Assembly: GCA_003514205.1 (NCBI GenBank)
Contig: DORQ01000038.1
Span: 2,091 to 7,181, forward strand
From: Acidimicrobiaceae bacterium
GTDB taxonomy: Bacteria > Actinomycetota > Acidimicrobiia > Acidimicrobiales > Microtrichaceae
Direction of reading: 5' to 3'
DNA length: 5,091 bases
The notes under the pieces were generated by a model, which did no database searches, was not told the DNA's origin, and saw only the letters and a program-made list of their open reading frames with translations. The translations under genes and the position numbers were made by a program. Below are positions 1 through 4,975 of this stretch, in pieces; position 1 is the stretch's first letter, and each line of letters begins with the position of its first letter.

Positions 1-8
1 ACTCAGGC

Positions 9-1031
9 TCAGCCCAACTCGATGCACTGAGCGCCAGCGGAGGCGACAACCTCCCAGTGTTCGCAGCCGGGCATCACCGGAGTGGAGCCCGGTGCACACA
101 ACACCACCACACAACCGCCGAACCCAGCGCCGGTGAGCCGTGCGCCGAAAACTCCCGGTTGAGATTCGGCGTACGCGACGACCTGGTTCAGGCGATCTGT
201 CGACACCTCGAATTGGTCGCGGAGACTTGCGTGTGAAGCGCTCATGAGTTCACCGGCGGTCGTGAGGTCCCCTGCGGTGAGTGCGTCGGCGAACGCACGT
301 ACGCGAGCATTCTCAGAGATCACATGATGTGCTCGTGCAACGAGGACTGGATCTTCGAGGCCAGAAAGATCTGAGAGGGCTGCAGTTCTGAGCGGGCCGA
401 TCTGTGCCTCTGCAGCGCTGCATTGAGCGGCTCGAGTTGCGTAGTCGCTGCCTTCAAGTTGTCGGTGCTCGCCTGAGTGGACGACGAGGATGCGTGCCTC
501 AGCTGGGATGGGAATTGGGGCCACGGTTTTCGCGTGGCAATCGATCATCAGTCCATGTCCTTCAACGCCCGCCGCTGAGGCCAGTTGATCCATCAGACCG
601 CACGGCACGCCAGTGGCAGCGCGCTCGGCTCGTTGTGCGAGTTCTGCGATACCGATCGCGTCGTGGACCTCTCCGGCTCCGAGGGCCATTGCAGTTGCGA
701 CACACAGCGCCGCTGAGGAACTCAACCCCGACCCTGGTGGGACCGTTGAGGATACGGTGCCACGGAACCCGACCGTTTCTGGCAGTTCCTGAGCAACAGC
801 CGCGAGGTATCGTCCCCAGCGTGGTTCGATCTCGGCCAGCATCGATGGAGAGCGGGAGAGAAGGAATCGCTCGGGTTCCTGTTCGGAGTCGAGGTCGAAT
901 TCTCCGTCGGTGCGCTCGCCCACAATCGTGGTGCCGAGATCGATGGCCATCGGGAACACCAACCCGCCGGTGTAGTCAGTGTGTTCGCCAATCAGATTGA
1001 CTCGCCCAGGGGCAAAGGCCTTGAATCGCAC
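9..1031 (-). CDS. galK: Galactokinase (GHMP kinase family)
   Basis: Phosphorylates alpha-D-galactose with ATP to galactose-1-phosphate, the entry step of the cytoplasmic Leloir pathway. The N-terminal galactokinase signature is at residues 9-23 (GRVNLIGEHTDYTGG); it holds the expected sugar-binding R10, E16, H17 and D19. GHMP motif 2, the phosphate-binding loop, is at 98-109 (PPGSGLSSSAAL). The expected catalytic Asp is D148 in CGLMDQ, and Y197 in SDYATR matches the galactose-contacting Tyr of the family. Motif 3 is at 298-307 (RLTGAGFGGC). The 340 residues are somewhat short for galactokinases (usually about 350-390), but no motif is missing. Start: GTG at 1031, since an in-frame TGA lies two codons upstream; only a weak GGAT Shine-Dalgarno precedes it at 1041-1044. 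The stop TGA is at 9-11. The gene is divergent from the hydrolase gene, and no galT, galE or galactose transporter is visible. The galactokinase motifs argue against mevalonate or homoserine kinase; an N-acetylgalactosamine or related sugar specificity cannot be excluded. Confidence 0.94.
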   Translation of the reverse strand: MRFKAFAPGRVNLIGEHTDYTGGLVFPMAIDLGTTIVGERTDGEFDLDSEQEPERFLLSRSPSMLAEIEPRWGRYLAAVAQELPETVGFRGTVSSTVPPGSGLSSSAALCVATAMALGAGEVHDAIGIAELAQRAERAATGVPCGLMDQLASAAGVEGHGLMIDCHAKTVAPIPIPAEARILVVHSGEHRQLEGSDYATRAAQCSAAEAQIGPLRTAALSDLSGLEDPVLVARAHHVISENARVRAFADALTAGDLTTAGELMSASHASLRDQFEVSTDRLNQVVAYAESQPGVFGARLTGAGFGGCVVVLCAPGSTPVMPGCEHWEVVASAGAQCIELG

Positions 1032-1062
1032 GTGTCACCAATCCAGCGGGTCGGGAAATTTC

Positions 1063-1068
1063 AGCATA
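1063..1068 (-). promoter_or_regulatory. Possible -10 box for galK
   Basis: On the minus strand TATGCT fits the TANNNT pattern of a housekeeping -10 element and lies about 32 bp upstream of the galK GTG, which would give a leader of roughly 25 nt. No good -35 hexamer is found 16-18 bp further upstream. The assignment rests on one hexamer plus position and is weak. Confidence 0.22.
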
Positions 1069-1091
1069 GTGAATTCTGAACCGCCGGAATC

Positions 1092-1107
1092 TTGACCGGA
1101 TGGTCAA
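1092..1107. promoter_or_regulatory. 16-bp perfect dyad, operator-like
   Basis: TTGACC-GGAT-GGTCAA is a perfect inverted repeat with 6-bp arms and a 4-bp centre. It sits in the short region between the divergent galK and hydrolase genes. Its form (ACCG..TGGT core, TTGAC flanks) is close to operators of many TetR-family repressors, which often contain ACCGNNCGGT. It overlaps a possible -35 box for the hydrolase operon and lies just upstream of where a galK -35 would be, so one bound repressor could affect either gene. No regulator gene is present in the window. The role is inferred from shape and place. Confidence 0.35.
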
Positions 1108-1120
1108 CAACGGCAACGAT
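1092..1120 (+). promoter_or_regulatory. Possible promoter for the hydrolase-racemase operon, leaderless type
   Basis: TTGACC at 1092-1097 matches five of six bases of the -35 consensus. AACGAT at 1115-1120, after a 17-bp spacer, is a poor -10 match (it keeps A2 and T6 of TANNNT). Transcription would then begin at about 1127-1128, exactly at the ATG chosen for the hydrolase, which would make the message leaderless. This agrees with the absence of a Shine-Dalgarno there. The -35 lies inside the 16-bp dyad. The -10 is weak, so this is tentative. Confidence 0.28.
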
Positions 1121-1127
1121 GATCGCC

Positions 1128-1964
1128 ATGGCATGTGCTCCTCACGGTGATCTCCAGATCTATTTCGACGAGTTTGGATCACCAGAAGATCCGGTGTTGG
1201 TGTTGATAGCGGGGTTAGGTAGCCAATGTCTCAACTACCCCGAGGAGCTGTGCTACTCCTTCGTCGACCGAGGCCTGCGCGTGATTCGATTCGACAATCG
1301 CGACGCTGGTCTCACCGTTGGCGGATCCGATCCCGGCTATCTCCTCAGCGATATGGCAGCCGACCTCGTTGGTCTCCTCGACCATCTTGGAATTGACGCA
1401 GCGCACCTGTGGGGGTCCTCCATGGGCGCGATGATTGCGCAGACTGTCGCAATCGAACACCCTGATCGTGCGAAGTCGCTGACCTCCGTGCAATCCACGA
1501 CGGGGGAGAGCGGCTACGGCGGACCTGCCGAGGGGGTACTTGAGTCCATGTTGGACCTGATGGGACCGGTCGTGGATCGCGCCGATGCTGTGAACCAGTT
1601 CGTGAAGATGACGCACATACTGGTGAACAACGACGAGGTCTTCGATCCCGATGCCATGGCGATCAAAGGTGCGATGCTCTTCGACCGTGCCTCGCGTCCC
1701 GACGGCACTCAACGTCAAGTCGGGGCAATTCTCGCCTCGGGCCATCGTCGTGAAGGTCTTTCTGCGTTGGCTGTTCCTACCCTGGTGATGCACGGCAACC
1801 GCGATCCCCTCATCGACATATCAGGAGGGAAACGGACAGCGGAACTGATCAAGGGCGCCACGTTTGAGGAGATCGACGGGATGGGCCATGACCTCTCGCA
1901 GCGGTTCTGGAGTCAATACGTTGACCTCACCGTTGCCCATATCGCTCGAGCAGAAGGAAAATAG
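1128..1964 (+). CDS. Alpha/beta-fold hydrolase (serine esterase/thioesterase type, substrate unknown)
   Basis: Soluble alpha/beta hydrolase of 278 residues. The oxyanion-side loop IAGLGSQ is at about 27-33, and DNRDAGLT, typical of the RdmC/aclacinomycin-methylesterase-like branch, is at 56-63. The nucleophile elbow GSSMG is at 96-100 (Ser98), the likely acid is D226 in HGNRDPL, and the His is H254 in GMGHDL. The triad is complete, so the enzyme should be active. No signal peptide or membrane segment is evident. The frame extends to a TTG at 1092, but that codon is inside the 16-bp dyad and has no Shine-Dalgarno. ATGs occur at 1119 and 1128; 1128 is preferred because the family's N-terminal strand ([13 protein letters not shown]) begins soon after it and a leaderless promoter would fit. 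The racemase gene follows after 2 bp, so a role on a CoA ester or related ester in the same pathway is a reasonable guess. Lactonase, haloperoxidase-like or epoxide hydrolase activity cannot be ruled out. Confidence 0.88.
   Translation: MACAPHGDLQIYFDEFGSPEDPVLVLIAGLGSQCLNYPEELCYSFVDRGLRVIRFDNRDAGLTVGGSDPGYLLSDMAADLVGLLDHLGIDAAHLWGSSMGAMIAQTVAIEHPDRAKSLTSVQSTTGESGYGGPAEGVLESMLDLMGPVVDRADAVNQFVKMTHILVNNDEVFDPDAMAIKGAMLFDRASRPDGTQRQVGAILASGHRREGLSALAVPTLVMHGNRDPLIDISGGKRTAELIKGATFEEIDGMGHDLSQRFWSQYVDLTVAHIARAEGK
1953..1958 (+). promoter_or_regulatory. Shine-Dalgarno of the racemase gene
   Basis: GAAGGA ends 8 nt before the ATG at 1967 and lies within the last codons of the hydrolase gene. It fixes the racemase start and supports translation from the same message as the hydrolase. 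Confidence 0.6.
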
Positions 1965-1966
1965 GG

Positions 1967-3118
1967 ATGTCTGGTCCATTGACTGGCCTGAAGGTCATCG
2001 AAGTGGCGGGAATCGGTCCAGGACCGTTCACAGCCATGATGCTCGCCGATATGGGCGCGGACGTGATCCGAGTGGATCGGGCGAATCAGGTAGCCGGCTA
2101 CGACCCCGCAACCCCTCCCGGCGACTCATTGAATCGTGGGCGCCGCTCGCTCGGTCTGGATCTGAAATCTCCTGAGGGAATCGCAGTGCTCCTCGACCTC
2201 GTCGAGAACGCTGACGTGCTCATTGAGGGGTTCCGTCCTGGCGTTGCCGAACGCCTCGGATTTGGGCCCCACGAGTGCTTGGCTCGAAACCCGAAGCTGG
2301 TGTTTGGAAGAATGACGGGCTGGGGCCAAACAGGACCCTATGCGCAGGCCGCTGGTCACGACATCAACTACATCGCGTTGGGAGGAGTGCTCGACTCACT
2401 GCGGCGAGACGGAGCCCAACCAACTCCGCCGATCAACCTGGTGGGCGACTTTGGTGGGGGAGGAATGCTGTTGGCATTCGGCGTGGTGTGTGCGGTCCTG
2501 TCGGCCCAACACACGGGAGTGGGCCAAGTCGTAGACGCGGCGATGATCGACGGTTCGGCAACGCTCATGTCGATGATTTGGGCGTTCAAGGGAATGGGCA
2601 TTTGGGATTCAACCACGCCCGGCAAGAACCTGCTCGACACCGGGACCCACTTTTACGACACCTACGAGTGCGCCGATGGAGGCTGGATTTCGATCGGGGC
2701 AATTGAGCCCCAGTTCTACAAACTCCTTCTGGAGCTCACCGGGCTCGCGGATGACGAGTTGCCCCACCAGATGGACAAATCGGCGTGGCCAGCCATGAAG
2801 GAGAAGTTCGCAGCGGTGTTCTCCACGAAGACTCGCGACGAATGGTGCGAGATTCTGGAACACACCGACACCTGTTTTGCTCCCGTCTTGTCGATGGACG
2901 AAGCGCCCCTCCATCCTCACAACGTTGAACGCGAGACCTTCATCACGCTGAATGGGATTGTGCAGCCGGCGCCCGCTCCTCGCTTCTCTGAAACGCCCGG
3001 AGCAGTCTCACGGCCGCCAGCGCATGCTGGCCAACACAGCGACGAGATTCTGGCGGAGTGGCTGGGGATGGATTCTGATGCCATATCGGCTGCCAAGTCC
3101 TCGGGCGCGGTAGCCTAA
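1967..3118 (+). CDS. mcr: Alpha-methylacyl-CoA racemase (CaiB/BaiF, family III CoA-transferase fold)
   Basis: Likely interconverts (2R)- and (2S)-2-methylacyl-CoA esters in the cytoplasm, so that branched fatty acid or sterol side-chain CoAs can enter S-specific beta-oxidation. The N-terminal strand and CoA-binding region ([20 protein letters not shown]) are at 7-26 and [14 protein letters not shown] at 85-98. MTGWGQTGP is at 116-124 and [11 protein letters not shown] at 130-140. [11 protein letters not shown] is at 157-167 and [12 protein letters not shown] at 186-197. [21 protein letters not shown] is at 231-251. The H131, D161 and E247 positions match the catalytic H126, D156 and E241 of Mycobacterium tuberculosis MCR in motif and almost in spacing, which favours a racemase over a true CoA-transferase. 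At 383 residues it is slightly longer than the mycobacterial enzyme (about 360), because of a C-terminal tail after ILAEWLG. It begins 2 bp after the hydrolase stop with a good Shine-Dalgarno. Exact substrate is unknown; a CoA-transferase such as CaiB-like is the less likely alternative. Confidence 0.92.
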   Translation: MSGPLTGLKVIEVAGIGPGPFTAMMLADMGADVIRVDRANQVAGYDPATPPGDSLNRGRRSLGLDLKSPEGIAVLLDLVENADVLIEGFRPGVAERLGFGPHECLARNPKLVFGRMTGWGQTGPYAQAAGHDINYIALGGVLDSLRRDGAQPTPPINLVGDFGGGGMLLAFGVVCAVLSAQHTGVGQVVDAAMIDGSATLMSMIWAFKGMGIWDSTTPGKNLLDTGTHFYDTYECADGGWISIGAIEPQFYKLLLELTGLADDELPHQMDKSAWPAMKEKFAAVFSTKTRDEWCEILEHTDTCFAPVLSMDEAPLHPHNVERETFITLNGIVQPAPAPRFSETPGAVSRPPAHAGQHSDEILAEWLGMDSDAISAAKSSGAVA

Positions 3119-3188
3119 GCAGCCGTGCCCTGTTCACTGGGGCCGGCGTCGAGTTCATTGCGTCACCAGACGTCTCTCTTGGAGCAAT

Positions 3189-3989
3189 ATGTCCACCCTT
3201 GTTTGTTTTCATGCCCACCCAGACGATGAGTCGATCGCCACTGGGGGCACCATTGCCAAGGCGGTGGCTGAAGGGCATCGAGTCGTTCTCGTACTTGCGA
3301 CTCGGGGAGAGCGCGGAGAGGTAGCCGAGGGCTTCCTCGCCCCAGGCGAGCAACTCGGACTGCGCAGAATCGACGAGACACTTGTGTCAGCGAGGATGCT
3401 GGGCGTTCATCGTGTGGAGTTCCTCGGGTACGTGGACTCAGGGATGATTGGAACCCCTGAGAACGAATTCCCGTATTGTTTTTGGAAGGCTGATGTCGAG
3501 CAGGCCGCAAACCGCCTGGCAGCAATCCTTCGAGAGGAACAAGCTGACGCGATTACGGTCTATGACAACAACGGAGGCTATGGGCATCCGGACCACATCC
3601 AGGTTCACCGAGTTGGCATCCGCGCTGCCGAGCTTGCAGGCACTGCCCGGATTTACGAGTCCACGATGAATCGGACTGCGATTATCGAGTCGATGTCCAC
3701 TGCCTCGGAACTCTTCACAGAGGAGGAACGGGCTGCAATGCCCGATTTGGACGAAACAACGTTTGGCGTTCTCGCTGAGGAGATCACCCACGCTATTGAT
3801 GTGAGCGAGTTCTTGGAACTCAAGCGCGAATCGATCCGTTGTCATGCCAGCCAGGTCTCTGAGGAGGACTTCTTTCTCAAGATGGCACCCGATGCCTTTG
3901 CTCAGGCATTTGGCACGGAGTGGTTCATCGAACATGGAACGAAGCGGGCGCCAGAAGCACCGTTTCAGCCGCTGCTTGAACTGGGTTGA
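3189..3989 (+). CDS. PIG-L/LmbE-family zinc-dependent N-deacetylase
   Basis: Member of the superfamily that contains GlcNAc-PI de-N-acetylase, MshB (GlcNAc-Ins deacetylase) and Mca (mycothiol S-conjugate amidase). The defining AHPDDE is at 9-14: by comparison with MshB, H10 and D13 bind zinc and D12 is the general base. The second motif GYGHPDHIQVH is at 120-130, with H126 as third zinc ligand and H123 the likely general acid. A third conserved block with HASQ is at 219-222. The 266 residues are a bit shorter than MshB or Mca (about 290-300). No signal peptide is seen, so it is probably cytoplasmic. The ATG follows GGAG at 3181-3184 with a 4-nt gap. It lies 70 bp after the racemase on the same strand and is either the third gene of that operon or has its own promoter, which I could not identify. 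Its substrate is unclear; the sequence does not allow it to be named mshB or mca. Confidence 0.9.
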   Translation: MSTLVCFHAHPDDESIATGGTIAKAVAEGHRVVLVLATRGERGEVAEGFLAPGEQLGLRRIDETLVSARMLGVHRVEFLGYVDSGMIGTPENEFPYCFWKADVEQAANRLAAILREEQADAITVYDNNGGYGHPDHIQVHRVGIRAAELAGTARIYESTMNRTAIIESMSTASELFTEEERAAMPDLDETTFGVLAEEITHAIDVSEFLELKRESIRCHASQVSEEDFFLKMAPDAFAQAFGTEWFIEHGTKRAPEAPFQPLLELG

Positions 3990-4020
3990 ACCGGGCCGGG
4001 TGCCGAAGGGGACTGCAGTA

Positions 4021-4347
4021 CTAGGCGCTTGGTAGCCAGCTGTCTTGCCATCCAGTGAGCACTGACTCTCCCCGGAACACCAAGGCTTGTTCGACCCGTC
4101 GGACGAACAGCGCGTCTCCCGACACCTCAGCGGAGAGCAGGCCATTTTCGTCGGCGCCTGTAATGAGCTCGCAGCGCAAGGGATGGACACCAGTAGCGAC
4201 AGGCTCCTCCTCTGCAGTAGTAGCGACGACCTCCCAGTCCATCCTCGCCTCGCCCGAGCGCGAGACCACCTGCAAGGTCGCGTAGCGGAGCGGCAGATCA
4301 CGATCGTAGATTCTGAGCTTCGCCAGGTGCAGTTGGACGTGTCTCAT
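4021..4347 (-). CDS. Hypothetical protein, 108 residues, no family recognised
   Basis: Small soluble protein with no signal peptide or membrane segment. The pattern of alternating hydrophobic residues (for instance 2-13, 24-29, 38-43 and 79-91) suggests mostly beta strands. It has three Trp (38, 100, 104) and one Cys (59), and an acidic patch at 46-48. Codon use supports coding: G or C in most third positions and many G-first codons, in line with the neighbouring genes. The open frames on the opposite strand are explained as the mirror of this one. It runs toward the deacetylase gene with 31 bp between the two stops and no obvious terminator. Start: the ATG at 4347 has no Shine-Dalgarno, but a TAGACT -10-like hexamer ends 7 bp upstream, the layout of a leaderless message. 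Function unknown. Confidence 0.6.
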   Translation of the reverse strand: MRHVQLHLAKLRIYDRDLPLRYATLQVVSRSGEARMDWEVVATTAEEEPVATGVHPLRCELITGADENGLLSAEVSGDALFVRRVEQALVFRGESVLTGWQDSWLPSA

Positions 4348-4354
4348 GCGTTCG

Positions 4355-4360
4355 AGTCTA
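4355..4360 (-). promoter_or_regulatory. Possible -10 box of the 108-residue protein gene
   Basis: On the minus strand TAGACT fits TANNNT and is separated from the ATG at 4347 by 7 bp, so transcription would begin at or one base from the start codon. This is the arrangement seen for leaderless genes in actinobacteria. No clear -35 hexamer is present 16-18 bp upstream. Confidence 0.3.
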
Positions 4361-4782
4361 GATTCGATCTCCGTGGGGAGTTGCTGTTGCAGCCTGAGTT
4401 GTGGTTGACCGGTGATCGAGGGACCAAGAAGCAGGTCTGCTGGGCGGCGTTAGTGCTACAGCGTTTGCCGCTGCATAGCGAAGGGGGAGTGTTGACAGCG
4501 CCTGTTCGGGAGATGTGGTCGACGAGATGCTGGATCAGCCCGGTCCTATTGAGGGTGCTGATCGAGCAACGGTTGTCGAAACGGTCGCTTCCGGCAACGT
4601 TGGAGCGCCCTTTGCCCCGGCGGCCGAACCATCCTGTGCTGTGGCGCCTGTCTCCTCTATCGCGTCCGAGGCCACAACAGGGCTGCCAACTAGGCTTCCG
4701 TTGTGCTGATGCAGCCGACGACACCTACCGTGAGTAACGTGCCGTGCTCTACTGTAAGGAGAAGCCGTAGTCGTGCAACACA

Positions 4783-4803
4783 ATCCTGTTCGTTCGGCAG
4801 GAT
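4783..4803. repeat. Inverted repeat, 6-bp arms
   Basis: ATCCTG at 4783-4788 and CAGGAT at 4798-4803 form a perfect 6-bp stem with a 9-nt loop. A stem of this size is not rare by chance; it is listed because it lies 15 bp from a stronger hairpin in a gene-free stretch. Confidence 0.3.
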
Positions 4804-4818
4804 CGTCGCTGTAGATCC

Positions 4819-4842
4819 AAATAGCGTCCTTTCACGCTATTT
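4819..4842. repeat. Perfect 9-bp hairpin, possible weak terminator
   Basis: AAATAGCGT at 4819-4827 and ACGCTATTT at 4834-4842 are perfect inverted copies separated by 6 nt (CCTTTC). In either direction the stem begins with A residues and ends in ATTT, so it resembles a short bidirectional intrinsic terminator, but the T-run is only three long and lies inside the stem. A terminator for minus-strand transcription arriving from the right edge is the most natural reading; a structured RNA or protein-binding site is also possible. Confidence 0.45.
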
Positions 4843-4858
4843 CGATACACATCCTGCG

Positions 4859-4937
4859 CGTGGCTTGACTTCCCATTCCGAACACTTCGCCATCAGTCTC
4901 CTCCGCCCTCGGGAGTGAGCCACGCCAACATGGGAAG
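4859..4937. repeat. Two interlocking inverted repeats
   Basis: CGTGGCT at 4859-4865 is complementary to AGCCACG at 4918-4924, and CTTCCCAT at 4869-4876 to ATGGGAAG at 4930-4937. The two pairings cross, so as RNA they could form a pseudoknot. With 50-nt gaps, single repeats of 7-8 bp are expected by chance, so only the paired arrangement is of note. Confidence 0.25.
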
Positions 4938-4960
4938 CAATATCCCCAAGCCACATCGTC

Positions 4961-4975
4961 GAACCATACCGGTTC
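4961..4975 (-). repeat. Small hairpin at the stop codon of the partial gene
   Basis: GAACC-GGTAT-GGTTC (minus strand) is a 5-bp stem with a 5-nt loop that begins inside the TGA stop at 4974-4976. It lacks a following T-run and so is not a typical intrinsic terminator. Confidence 0.2.

Larger units (their letters stand above)
4348..4973. other. About 630 bp without a convincing gene
   Basis: All six frames were considered. Several short open stretches occur on both strands (4087-4737 and 4515-4709 plus; 4344-4724 and 4535-4783 minus). They overlap each other, lack Shine-Dalgarno sequences and contain no motif I recognise; some are rich in Ser, Arg, Cys and Asn, as expected for non-coding frames. 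Two of them (4515-4709 plus and the second half of 4535-4783 minus) have many G-first codons and could be remnants of a decayed gene. GC content falls toward the right. The stretch holds the hairpins listed separately and the presumed promoter of the 108-residue protein. No tRNA, CRISPR or insertion-sequence end was seen. Confidence 0.5.

Noticed and set aside
404..1000. 198-codon plus-strand open frame opposite galK
   Set aside because: Arg-, Ser- and Pro-rich, no motif; a mirror of the galactokinase gene, whose motifs are unmistakable.
3990..4020. GC-rich run and ACTGCAGT palindrome between the convergent genes as a terminator
   Set aside because: No stem with a usable loop and no T-run in either direction.
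3438..4301. 287-codon minus-strand open frame across the deacetylase gene and the 108-residue gene
   Set aside because: It overlaps the deacetylase, with intact catalytic motifs, and the better minus-strand frame at 4021-4347; rich in Arg, Ser and Cys with no recognisable domain.
4515..4709. 64-codon plus-strand frame with many G-first codons (Ala/Val-rich peptide)
   Set aside because: Short, GTG start with no Shine-Dalgarno, no motif, and contradicted by an equally coding-like frame on the other strand; kept only as a possible remnant.
4344..4724. 126-codon minus-strand frame that overlaps the start of the 108-residue gene by ATGA
   Set aside because: The ATGA overlap looks like translational coupling, but the peptide is Ser-, Arg-, Asn- and Cys-rich and unlike real proteins, it starts with GTG without a Shine-Dalgarno, and a TANNNT box sits just before the downstream ATG.
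4087..4737. 216-codon plus-strand open frame
   Set aside because: TTG start without a Shine-Dalgarno; its codons are in register with those of the minus-strand gene 4021-4347, so its codon bias there is the expected mirror; beyond 4347 the peptide is rich in Leu, Arg and Trp with no motif.
4535..4783. 82-codon minus-strand frame, Ala/Thr/Gly-rich in its second half
   Set aside because: The first half is not coding-like, no motif or signal peptide is seen, and it conflicts with the plus-strand frame over the same bases.
4703..4918. 71-codon plus-strand frame across the 9-bp hairpin
   Set aside because: No motif, low third-position GC and no Shine-Dalgarno.
4950..4971. Minus-strand GGTTCGAC resembling a tRNA T-loop or tmRNA start
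   Set aside because: The flanks do not form a 5-bp T stem, and no acceptor, anticodon arm or tmRNA tag region can be found.
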